A stretch of 64,000 bases of DNA, taken from Romboutsia_E sp900604535 (lineage in GTDB: Bacteria; Bacillota; Clostridia; Peptostreptococcales; Peptostreptococcaceae). The DNA is taken from positions 310,001-374,000 of the forward strand of contig NZ_UWOT01000002.1 in assembly GCF_900604535.1 (NCBI RefSeq), read 5' to 3'. Positions within the stretch are counted from its first letter, which is position 1; each line of letters opens with the position of its first letter. Below are positions 45,000 to 52,972 of this stretch, in pieces. The notes beneath the pieces are model-generated. The model was not told the DNA's origin. It was given only the letters and a program-made list of their open reading frames with translations, and did not search any database. The position numbers were made by a program, and so were the translations under genes.

Positions 45000-45527
45000 A
45001 TGGAGGAGATAATCTTAGTCAAAAGGGCCATAAAGGGGGACCGAAAGGCATTTGAAGAATTAATACATATATATTCAGATAGATTATATAGAGAAGCTTA
45101 TATACGATGTAAGCATGAAGATGATGCAAAGGAAATAATTCAAGAAACAATTTATAAAGCTTATAGAAATATAAGCTCACTAAAAGAGCCTAAATATTTT
45201 AAAACTTGGATAAGTAGAATTCTTATAAATACTTCTAATGACTATATAAGCAAAATTGGGATGATTGATTTAGAACACGATGAAAGTTCATATATAAAAG
45301 AAATAATAGTAGATGATAAAATAGAAACAAAAATAGATTTATATAATGCTATAGATGAATTAGAAGATAAATATAAAGATGCAATAATATTAAGATATAT
45401 ACATGATATGAAAATTGAAGAAGTATCTAAAGTATTAAATAGGCCTATTAATACTATAAAGACCCACCTTAGAAAAGCAATTTTTGATATGAAAAATCTA
45501 TTAAAGGAGGGATATAGTAATGAGTAA
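45000..45527 (+). CDS. ECF-type RNA polymerase sigma factor
   Basis: 175 residues with regions 2 and 4 only. Region 2 reads AFEELIHIYSDRLYREAYIRC ... DDAKEIIQETIYKAYRNI, and region 4 IDELEDKYKDAIILRYIHDMKIEEVSKVLNRPINTIKTHLRKA. It belongs to the SigV/SigW-like envelope-stress group. Its last eight bases overlap the next gene, which encodes a membrane-anchored anti-sigma-like protein. A PBP gene follows, so the regulon probably protects the cell wall. Confidence 0.93.
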   Translation: MEEIILVKRAIKGDRKAFEELIHIYSDRLYREAYIRCKHEDDAKEIIQETIYKAYRNISSLKEPKYFKTWISRILINTSNDYISKIGMIDLEHDESSYIKEIIVDDKIETKIDLYNAIDELEDKYKDAIILRYIHDMKIEEVSKVLNRPINTIKTHLRKAIFDMKNLLKEGYSNE

Positions 45528-46350
45528 AAACAATAAGATAATAAATGATAAATCAGGCAATGAAATTGAAAATATAAGTTTAGAAGAATTAGATTTAGAA
45601 ATGAATGAATTTTATATAGATAAAGAAAAAATTAACTCAATTAAAGCACCTAATGATATGAAGATTTGGATAAAGGAATCTATAGATAAAGCTGAGTTAG
45701 ATATAAAGAAAAGTAAAAATAAAAAAAGATTAGTAGCAAGTGCGGCGAGTATATTTATTATTTTTAGCGTAGGTGTATATAACCCTGCATTAGCTCATAA
45801 AATACCTATTTTAGAAATGGCGTTAAGAAATATAAATTCAACTTTGAAAATTGATGAACTAGCATATAGGTTAGGAATAGATAATATAGTTCCCAAAGCT
45901 ACTTTAGACAAAGATAATAAAATAAAGTTTGTTAAACCTATAAAATATAAAGTAAATAATGTAGATAATATAAGTGAAGATCAAGAAGATGAGATATTAA
46001 GTAGTATTAATGATAACTCAGAAAGCCCTAAAAGTGAATATTTAGCAGTTCAGTTTATACATAAAATGTCAAATAGTATAATAAACCCTATAGACAATAA
46101 AAAGTATGGAAATATAGAGATAACACCAAAAAGTATAGAACTAGCAATTAGTGGATTAGAATATATTAAAAATAATGAGGCAAGGAATTATTTATATGCA
46201 GAACTTAATAAGTGGAAAAAGGGTGAATTTAGAAATGCTGTAGAAGTTCATAACTATGTATGGAATATATTAGATGGACAAGTTGGTAAAGCTATATCTA
46301 TAAATGAAGAAAGGATAGAAGATATAATTAATAATTACTTTAATAATTAA
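45520..46350 (+). CDS. Membrane-anchored anti-sigma factor (DUF4179-like)
   Basis: 276 residues. The first ~65 residues are cytoplasmic and should bind the sigma factor; one membrane helix follows (RLVASAASIFIIFSVGVYNPALAHKIP), with the NPALAHKIP box seen in DUF4179 anti-sigma proteins. The ~180 outside residues are mixed alpha/beta and do not resemble the DUF3298 lysozyme-sensing domain of RsiV. Overlap with the sigma gene supports the pairing. The site for RseP-type cleavage would be the membrane helix (inference). Confidence 0.78.
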   Translation: MSKNNKIINDKSGNEIENISLEELDLEMNEFYIDKEKINSIKAPNDMKIWIKESIDKAELDIKKSKNKKRLVASAASIFIIFSVGVYNPALAHKIPILEMALRNINSTLKIDELAYRLGIDNIVPKATLDKDNKIKFVKPIKYKVNNVDNISEDQEDEILSSINDNSESPKSEYLAVQFIHKMSNSIINPIDNKKYGNIEITPKSIELAISGLEYIKNNEARNYLYAELNKWKKGEFRNAVEVHNYVWNILDGQVGKAISINEERIEDIINNYFNN

Positions 46351-46366
46351 TAAGGGGGAGAACTAA

Positions 46367-48364
46367 ATGAAATTAAAGAGAATTATTTTATTAATAAGCA
46401 TTATAAGTTTTACGATGATTTTTTTAGTAGGATGTGGCACTAAAGATAAAGTACAAAGCAGTATAAACAATTATGTACAATTACTAAATGAAAAAAAGTA
46501 TGATGAATTTTATGAAGGATTATCAAAAAAATCTAAAGAATATATTGAAACTGAGTATGGGGGTAAAGAAGGATTTATAAATAAATATACATCAATTTAT
46601 TCTGCTATGAATGTAAGTAATATTAAAATAGCATTAAAAGAAAGTAAGGAAAATTTACAAGTCCCTATAAGTATTAGCATGGATACATCTGCTGGACAGT
46701 TAAAATATGATGATTTAATTATAAAATTAGAAAAAGAAGATAATGAATATAAAATATCTTGGAGTGAGAGTCTTATATTACCTAACATGATTCAAGGAGA
46801 TAAAATAAGAGTTCAAATATATAACGGAAGTAGAGGAAGAATATTAGATAGAGATGGAAATATACTTGCATACGATGGAGAAGTTAATTATATATATATA
46901 AATCCAAAAACTTTTGATAAGAGTAATGTAAGTAATTTAGCTAGTATTTTAGATATTAGCGAAGAATATATACAAAATAAGTTAGATAGTAATTCAAATC
47001 CAGACCACCTAATATTTATTGTAAAAGTTTCAAAGTATGATGAAGAAAAGGCAAGTAAAGCACTTGAAATAGAGGGGGTTAATGTACAAGTAGGAATATC
47101 AAGAGTCTATGCACAAGGTGAGGCATTTGGTAGTTTACTTGGTTATATTGGAAATATAACAGCTGAAGAATTAGAAAAAAATTCAGATAAAGGTTACACT
47201 GCAAGTAGTCAGATAGGTAAAAATGGATTAGAACAAGTATATGAAGAGAAGTTAAGAAGTAAAGATGGAGTACATATTTATATAGAAAGAGGAGAAGAAA
47301 AAATTACTGTAGCCAAAACAGATTCTAAAGATGGAGAATATATACAATTGGCCATAGATTCAAAGCTTCAGCAAGAAATATATAATCAAATGGATAATGA
47401 AAAAGGTGCATCTATTGCAATGAATTCTACTACAGGAGAAGTATTAGCTATGGTAAGTTCACCTTCATATGATTCAAATACATTGGTAAGTTACAAAACT
47501 AAAACTATAGCTAAAGAGTTGGAAGAAAGCAAAAATGCAGAGTTTGATAATAGAGCAAATAATGCGTACTCTCCAGGGTCTACAATGAAGCTTATAACAG
47601 CAGCAATTGGTCTTGAAAATAATGTAATAAATCCAAATGAAAAAATGAGCATAAAAGGATTAACTTGGCAAAATTCTTCTTCTTGGGGAAATTATAAAGT
47701 AAGTAGAGTAAAAGATATAGATTCAGTTGGTTTATATGAGGCAACAATATATTCTGATAATATATACTTTGCTGATAAAGCTATCAAGTTAGGACGCGAA
47801 AAATTTATATCAGGTGCTAAGAAGTTTGGAATAGGAGCAGATATAAAATTTGAATATCCTATGGCTAAATCACAAATTTCTAATAGTGGAAGTATAGAAG
47901 ATGAAATACTACTAGCAGATACGGGTTATGGTCAAGGAGAAGTACTTACCACTCCTCTTGAAGTAACTATGGCATATAGTTCATTGGCTAATGGTGGAAA
48001 AATAATGGCGCCTAGACTAGTTATAAGTGAAAATAGTGAACCTAATATATATAGTGAAGCTATATCAAAAGATTTTTTAGAAGAATTAAAAAAAGATTTT
48101 TCTGGAGTAATAAATGATCCTAATGGAAGTGGATATTTATGTAAAATAGATGGAGTTAATCTAGCAGGGAAGACTGGAACTGCAGAAATAAAATCTAGTA
48201 AAGATGATAATAATGGGAATGAAAATAGTTGGTTTGTAGCAGTAGATCTAGATAATTCAAAATTATCAATAGCTATGGTAATGGAAGATATGAAGGATAA
48301 ATCTACATCTTCATATTTAGTTCCAAAAGTAAAAAATGTAATAAAAAGCTACTTAAATAGATAA
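46367..48364 (+). CDS. Class B penicillin-binding protein (MecA/PBP2a-like layout)
   Basis: 665 residues, a lipoprotein-type signal ending LVGC. Residues ~25-140 look like the NTF2-like MecA_N domain, then a PBP dimerisation region (SRGRILDRDGNILA), then the transpeptidase with SPGSTMK near 401 (active Ser), SDN near 463 and KTGT near 601. It cross-links peptidoglycan stems outside the cell. The MecA_N plus dimer plus transpeptidase layout is that of low-affinity PBPs of Gram-positives (Staphylococcus PBP2a, Enterococcus PBP5). Placement directly behind an ECF sigma/anti-sigma pair suggests induction by wall stress; resistance is not shown by sequence. Confidence 0.88.
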   Translation: MKLKRIILLISIISFTMIFLVGCGTKDKVQSSINNYVQLLNEKKYDEFYEGLSKKSKEYIETEYGGKEGFINKYTSIYSAMNVSNIKIALKESKENLQVPISISMDTSAGQLKYDDLIIKLEKEDNEYKISWSESLILPNMIQGDKIRVQIYNGSRGRILDRDGNILAYDGEVNYIYINPKTFDKSNVSNLASILDISEEYIQNKLDSNSNPDHLIFIVKVSKYDEEKASKALEIEGVNVQVGISRVYAQGEAFGSLLGYIGNITAEELEKNSDKGYTASSQIGKNGLEQVYEEKLRSKDGVHIYIERGEEKITVAKTDSKDGEYIQLAIDSKLQQEIYNQMDNEKGASIAMNSTTGEVLAMVSSPSYDSNTLVSYKTKTIAKELEESKNAEFDNRANNAYSPGSTMKLITAAIGLENNVINPNEKMSIKGLTWQNSSSWGNYKVSRVKDIDSVGLYEATIYSDNIYFADKAIKLGREKFISGAKKFGIGADIKFEYPMAKSQISNSGSIEDEILLADTGYGQGEVLTTPLEVTMAYSSLANGGKIMAPRLVISENSEPNIYSEAISKDFLEELKKDFSGVINDPNGSGYLCKIDGVNLAGKTGTAEIKSSKDDNNGNENSWFVAVDLDNSKLSIAMVMEDMKDKSTSSYLVPKVKNVIKSYLNR

Positions 48365-48444
48365 TTTATTAATTTAAAATTAGTATAGTTGATAGAATAT
48401 AGAAGAAAATATATTTACGAAAATAAATATATAGGAGAATGAAA

Positions 48445-49208
48445 ATGAAAGATTTAAAAATAATATTATCAACTATACTAGTTATGTTTTTTATAGTTTT
48501 AAGTAACTCATATGCACAAGAAAAGAATGATTTAAGTGCAAATAATATGTTTACAATAGAAGTTAAGAGTATAAATGAAGAAAGTGAATTCTTTAAAGCA
48601 AATATAAAATATCCATTTTTAAAAATTAAAGAAAATTATAATGATAAAAATACTATCAAAGTAATTAATAAAATTAATGAGGATATAGAAAAATACGTAT
48701 TAAATTTTAAAGAAGAGATAGAAAACAGTCTAAAAAATATGAAAATGAATATACAAATGATCTTTCAAAAGATAAAAATCAACAATATGTAAAATATCAG
48801 TATGAAGCGTATTCAGAGTACGATGTTACTTATAATAAAAATAATATTATCTCAATACCTTTAACTACATATAATTTCACAGGAGGAGCTCATGGGATAA
48901 CTTATTTAAAATCATTTAATTACAATTTACTTACTGGAGATAAAATTTTATTAAGTGATATGTTTAAAAAAGATGTAGATTATAAAAAAGTAATTAATGA
49001 TTATATAAATTCAGAAATAAATAAAAATAAAGAGTTATACTTTACAGGAAAAGAAGGGTTTAATGGGATATCTGATAATCAAGATTTTTATATTGAAGAT
49101 GATGGAATTGTGATTTATTTCCAAGTTTATGATATAGCACCATATTATGTTGGAATTCCAAAGTTTAAAATTGACAATAATCAATTTAAAAAATACTTAA
49201 ATATATAA
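48445..49208 (+). pseudogene. Exported DUF3298/RsiV-like protein with a frameshift
   Basis: ATG 48445 follows TAGGAG at 7 nt (an earlier ATG at 48439 is too close). A signal peptide (ending NSYAQEK) leads into a DUF4163-like part, which stops early at 48792. The continuing frame (KYENEYTNDLSKDKNQQY ... FTGGAHGITYLKSFNYNL ... VDYKKVINDYINSEI) runs to 49208 and holds the conserved GGAHG box of DUF3298. One more A in the A6 run 48732-48737 joins both parts into ~254 residues. DUF3298 is the lysozyme-binding domain of RsiV, so this may be an extracellular sensor or decoy of the sigma operon upstream. Confidence 0.68.
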
Positions 49209-49242
49209 AAAAGACAGATAATAAAATCTGTCTTTTTTTATT
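49207..49242. terminator. Bidirectional terminator
   Basis: aaaaaagacaga pairs perfectly with tctgtctttttt (12 bp, 8-nt loop) between convergent genes. Confidence 0.85.
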
Positions 49243-49251
49243 TTAGTTATT

Positions 49252-50523
49252 TTATTGTTCTGTAGCATGTTCACTATCAGAAGGATTTACTGTATCATTA
49301 TTGTTTGAGTTATCTACATCTTCAGATGGATTTTCAACTGTACCATTTTGAGTTGATGAAGAATCTGGTTGAACATTTTCATAGGTAGTAGAGTTTTGTT
49401 CTAATGAATTAACATCACTATCATTAGATTCTTCTGTAGTAGAAGTATTACTATCCACATTATTAGAATCATTATTATCAAACAATCCTGTAAACCAATT
49501 CCAAATTTTTGCAAAGAATCCTTCTACTTGTTCACTTGAAGGTAAGTTTATAGCATCCTTATCTGTAGCATCTATAACTGCATTATCTCCAAGTAGAGTA
49601 TCGTTAGTATTTTCAAGTATACCTAAATCTTTGTTTCCTTCAAATATACCAGACACCCACTGACCGATACCACTAAACCAATTTTTTATAGAGTCGAAAA
49701 ATCCTGGTTTTATTTCTCCAGCAGCGATTAAACTATCATTTACGTTATCTTTAACGCTATTTAAAGCATTTTTTATGCTATTATAATCATAATCTTGTTG
49801 TGCTATTTTAGCCATTAATTCCTCTATTTGTTTTTGTTGTTCACTTGTTAAAGTTATATTATAGTTATTAGTAATATTATTTATAGTCTCAGCTATTTGA
49901 ACAGTATCACTAGTGTTGTTCTTTATTATTTCTGTTTTTATATCATTAATAATTCCTGTAGCTTTATCTTGACCAGATTCTCCACCTATTTCATCAGCTA
50001 AATCACCAGTTATTATTAATTCTTCTGATGCAATTTCCTTTTTATCTTCATCTAAAGGCTCTCCAGTTGCATCTTCAAAAGCCTTCATTATACCTGTCAT
50101 CATTCCTGTTCCTGATACAGGGAATGGAGCCGCAGCAACTACGTTAGCATCTTCTATACCAACTGTTGACATTATACTTGCTATCATAGAACTTGTAGCC
50201 CAAGTTATATTTGCAGTTTTAACATTGATACCACTACCAGACTTAGTAGGCTCAACATAAGCACAAGAATAAGTTTTTTTACCTAGCTGTGCTTCAGTAG
50301 CAACACCTTCAAGATACTTTCTTTCTTCTTGGTTATTTACTTCTACTATTACAACTTCATTTTCATTAACACCAAAATACTTTAACATAGTAGCTCTTTG
50401 TTCAGTACTTAAGTTTGCACCTAGAGTAACAACTCTAGTTCCATCAGCAAATGCAAAATTTATGCTTCCTAAAAATAAAGCACCACAAAGTAATAAGGAA
50501 GTTATTTTATTTTTTAATTTCAT
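49252..50523 (-). CDS. Exported DUF1002-family protein with long acidic tail
   Basis: 423 residues. After a signal peptide (first ~27 residues, NFAFADG) comes a ~230-residue DUF1002 domain (RVVTLGANLSTEQRATMLKYFGV ... ITWATSSMIASIMSTVGIEDANVVAAAPFPVSGTGMMTGI). Then two Trp-rich amphipathic segments appear (FFDSIKNWFSGIGQWVSGIF and FFAKIWNWFTGLFDNN), and the last ~75 residues are a Ser/Asn/Asp/Thr-rich disordered tail. The domain occurs in Bacillus YpuA; function unknown. The ATG at 50523 is preferred (AAAGGAG at 7 nt). The two FW-x-NWF modules look like membrane- or wall-associating repeats (inference). Confidence 0.75.
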   Translation of the reverse strand: MKLKNKITSLLLCGALFLGSINFAFADGTRVVTLGANLSTEQRATMLKYFGVNENEVVIVEVNNQEERKYLEGVATEAQLGKKTYSCAYVEPTKSGSGINVKTANITWATSSMIASIMSTVGIEDANVVAAAPFPVSGTGMMTGIMKAFEDATGEPLDEDKKEIASEELIITGDLADEIGGESGQDKATGIINDIKTEIIKNNTSDTVQIAETINNITNNYNITLTSEQQKQIEELMAKIAQQDYDYNSIKNALNSVKDNVNDSLIAAGEIKPGFFDSIKNWFSGIGQWVSGIFEGNKDLGILENTNDTLLGDNAVIDATDKDAINLPSSEQVEGFFAKIWNWFTGLFDNNDSNNVDSNTSTTEESNDSDVNSLEQNSTTYENVQPDSSSTQNGTVENPSEDVDNSNNNDTVNPSDSEHATEQ

Positions 50524-50692
50524 ACTCAATCTCCTTTAATTTATCGTACAAACAATGTATACGATTTGTTATCAGAATTTATGTATCCCCCTGTTAATAT
50601 ACTATAAACTATTTTTTTATTCAATGCATTTACAATTTTGTAACTCTAATGACAAAAAAGTTAAGAATTTCTTAATAAATATTAATAAAAAT

Positions 50693-50745
50693 AAAAATAT
50701 TCTAGTTTATAGACTTATAAATATTATAATTACTAGAATATTTTT
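50693..50745 (-). terminator. Terminator of the PIG-L gene (minus strand)
   Basis: aaaaatattctagt pairs with actagaatattttt; on the minus strand the stem is followed by ATTTTTATT. Confidence 0.7.
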
Positions 50746-50764
50746 GTCAATACTTTTAAATTAT

Positions 50765-51550
50765 CTATATATCTAGATGATGTAAATAGGATTTAGCATG
50801 AAAATCATTTAAAAGTGCATCAAATGATTTATTATCTGATTTGTATCCTATTCCTTCTCGACCTATAGATTCATCTATAATTTTATACTGATTACAAGAA
50901 TTTTTTATTTTATTAAGATCTTTATTTGAAATTATATAGTAAATTTCAAGAATATTTTTGGGTACATGGTATACAAATTTAGGTTTAATAAAAAATCGTG
51001 CATCTTTTATATACCCATTATCATACAAAGATTTAATAACCAATCCATTTTTTAAATGTTGAGGATGGTTATCATATTTATAAGTATGAGCAATATGAGT
51101 TACACTTTTATATTTTTTTTCAAAACTTAAAGCAGTTTCTTTCATTAAATTAAAGTCCGATGAATTAGAAGGATTTTTATCTGATAAGATTAAGACATTT
51201 TCTTTTTTTATGCCTAAAGCCTCAACGGATGATAAAAATTCTTTATTACGTATTTCCCTTTTTTCTTCAATAGTTAAATCTTTATATTTATCATACTTAT
51301 CAAAAATATAAGATCCCGATCCATTTGAAATAAGCACTATAAAAACATGATTATTGCCTCTTTCATTTATTGCATTTAAAATAGCACTACCAGCCCAAAG
51401 AATTTCATCATCTTGATGCTGAGGATAAAAAACAACATAGTCATTAAATTTTTTATTTGAATAAAGAGATATGTAGTTTATAAACAATAAAATAAATATC
51501 AAAATAGGTAGCAATATCCATATAAAGTACTTTTTTGATTTAAATTTCAT
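50765..51550 (-). CDS. Membrane-anchored PIG-L-family deacetylase
   Basis: 261 residues. One N-terminal membrane helix (~9-30) is followed by a PIG-L/LmbE domain: QHQDDEILWAG is the metal-binding PHxDDE variant, then FIVLISNGSGSYIF, and a late HTYKYDNHPQH supplies the second metal histidine cluster. Relatives remove N-acetyl groups from sugars of lipids or glycans (GlcNAc-PI, mycothiol, bacillithiol precursors). The anchor points to an outside cell-surface sugar substrate. AAAGGAG precedes the ATG. Confidence 0.8.
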   Translation of the reverse strand: MKFKSKKYFIWILLPILIFILLFINYISLYSNKKFNDYVVFYPQHQDDEILWAGSAILNAINERGNNHVFIVLISNGSGSYIFDKYDKYKDLTIEEKREIRNKEFLSSVEALGIKKENVLILSDKNPSNSSDFNLMKETALSFEKKYKSVTHIAHTYKYDNHPQHLKNGLVIKSLYDNGYIKDARFFIKPKFVYHVPKNILEIYYIISNKDLNKIKNSCNQYKIIDESIGREGIGYKSDNKSFDALLNDFHAKSYLHHLDI

Positions 51551-51625
51551 CTTATATCAACTCCTTTTTATAAGAAGATTTATAATATACTATGAAAAAA
51601 AGATATATATTTGACAAATAATTAT

Positions 51626-51683
51626 AAAAAAGTATGTCTAAAAATACTCAAAATAGTAAGAAAAATGAGTATAATTGACATAC
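51626..51683 (-). terminator. Terminator of the prenyltransferase gene (minus strand)
   Basis: gtatgtc/gacatac and atactc/gagtat form nested pairings; on the minus strand the structure is followed by TTTTTTAT. Confidence 0.6.
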
Positions 51684-51693
51684 CATATGTATA

Positions 51694-52335
51694 TTATCCA
51701 CCTAAAGTAACGTCTTGTTTATCGTACCAATTTAACGCATCATAAAAATCTTGTGGCTTAAATGCAGGCCAGTAACTATCTATTATATAAAAATCTGAAT
51801 ATACAGATTGAACTGGTAAAAAACCACTAAGTCTTCTTCTTCCACCCCATCTAATAATTAAATCAATACGTGAAATATCTTTTGAATGAAGATATGGAAG
51901 TATACGTTTCTTAGATGTATCGTTACCCTTTAATAAATTTAAGTCCCATTCCCAACCATAATGTATCAAGAAATTAACTTTAATACCTCCATTACCAAAT
52001 TTCCTTCTAGTAGTAAAAGGAATTAATTCCGTTGGAAATGCACTAGATTCTGTATTTCCAACGACTAGTATTTCACAGTCTTCTTTAGTTAAAAGCATGA
52101 CAGAATCAATACAAGCCTTTGTAAATGCTAATTTTTGATCTGATGGGCGTTTTGTATTATCAACTGTAAATCCATAAAAAGTTACTTCTTTTACATTTTC
52201 TTTTTGACAAAGCTTAAATACCTCAAGACCTGGATTAACTCCATATACATATCCTTTATCCTTACTTAAATTATTTTCTAAAGCCCAACGTCTATTTCCA
52301 TCGGGTATTATTCCAATATGCTCTGGTACTCTCAT
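51694..52335 (-). CDS. Divergent short cis-prenyltransferase (UppS-like)
   Basis: 213 residues, 30 shorter than the canonical UppS also present in this window. The catalytic Asp motif is kept but altered (HIGIIPDGNRRWALEN versus HIAIIMDGNGRWAKKR), the FGHKAG histidine helix is replaced by KGYVYGVNPG, and the C-terminal motif is LIIRWGGRRRLSGFLPVQSVYSDFYIIDSYWP instead of IRTSGEQRLSNFLLW. It keeps the Arg/Gly residues that bind pyrophosphate but differs around the chain-elongation tunnel, so the product length probably differs from C55. It stands alone; no polyprenyl-modifying gene is adjacent. GGAGG precedes the ATG. Confidence 0.8.
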   Translation of the reverse strand: MRVPEHIGIIPDGNRRWALENNLSKDKGYVYGVNPGLEVFKLCQKENVKEVTFYGFTVDNTKRPSDQKLAFTKACIDSVMLLTKEDCEILVVGNTESSAFPTELIPFTTRRKFGNGGIKVNFLIHYGWEWDLNLLKGNDTSKKRILPYLHSKDISRIDLIIRWGGRRRLSGFLPVQSVYSDFYIIDSYWPAFKPQDFYDALNWYDKQDVTLGG

Positions 52336-52472
52336 AGAACCTCCATAAAATATAAATTATTGTATTATTTTCTCCATATAATTAAAAAAATAAACTCAAA
52401 GGTTGTACTTTATAATAAAAAATGAGAATTATATAACTTATTTATGACTAATTTTTAATTAATTTGCATTAA

Positions 52473-52501
52473 TTGACAATAATAAATATGAATGATATGC
52501 T
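52473..52501 (+). promoter_or_regulatory. Promoter of csoR
   Basis: TTGACA (52473-52478) and TATGCT (52496-52501) with a 17-bp spacer, 40 bp before the start codon. Confidence 0.7.
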
Positions 52502-52540
52502 TTCTAAAGAATGAGTTTAATATAAAAAGGGGTGGGAATT

Positions 52541-52816
52541 ATGCGTAAATGCATGGATGCTGATAATTTACACAGAAGAATAAAAAAAGTTATTGGTCAA
52601 TTAAATGCTATAGATAAAATGATTGATAAAGATGTACCTTGTGAGGACATACTAATACAAATAAATGCAGTAAAGAGTGCAGTACATAAGGTGGGGCAAA
52701 TTGTACTAGAAGGGCACTTAAGTCACTGTGTAAAAGATGGAATAGAACACGGAGATGCAGATAAGGCAATAGATGAATTTGCTAAAGCAATAGAACATTT
52801 TGCACGAATGTCATAG
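52541..52816 (+). CDS. csoR: CsoR-type copper-sensing repressor
   Basis: 91 residues of the CsoR/RcnR/FrmR all-helical repressor family. The Cu(I) ligands are present: Cys in DVPCEDIL and a His and Cys four residues apart in EGHLSHCV, the C-H-C set of true CsoR. ATG 52541 is preferred over the in-frame GTG at 52532 because AGGGGTGGG sits just upstream. A CsoR-type operator lies 125 bp downstream, before the P-type ATPase gene, so it most likely represses metal efflux until copper binds. Confidence 0.88.
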   Translation: MRKCMDADNLHRRIKKVIGQLNAIDKMIDKDVPCEDILIQINAVKSAVHKVGQIVLEGHLSHCVKDGIEHGDADKAIDEFAKAIEHFARMS

Positions 52817-52817
52817 A

Positions 52818-52880
52818 TTAAAAAAGTTATCTAATATAATACTTTTAATTAAAAGTTTATAATTAGATAACTTTTTTATT
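52818..52880 (+). terminator. Intrinsic terminator after csoR
   Basis: aaaaaagttatctaat pairs with attagataactttttt around a ~30-nt loop, followed by ATTAA. It separates csoR from the ATPase gene. Confidence 0.75.
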
Positions 52881-52894
52881 AATAGATAAATTTA

Positions 52895-52924
52895 TTGACA
52901 AATATAAATATATAGAACTACTAT
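52895..52924 (+). promoter_or_regulatory. Promoter of the metal ATPase gene
   Basis: TTGACA (52895-52900) and TACTAT (52919-52924), 18 bp apart; transcription should start near 52931, just before the CsoR-type operator. Confidence 0.65.
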
Positions 52925-52939
52925 TTAATCATAAATACA

Positions 52940-52957
52940 TATACCCCTATGGGTATA
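52940..52957 (+). promoter_or_regulatory. CsoR-type operator
   Basis: tatacccctatgggtata is a near-perfect inverted repeat with the TACCCC/GGGGTA-like arms of Firmicute CsoR operators. It sits just after the expected transcription start and 16 bp before the ATG. The csoR gene is immediately upstream. Confidence 0.75.
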
Positions 52958-52972
52958 AAAGGGGATGGGATT

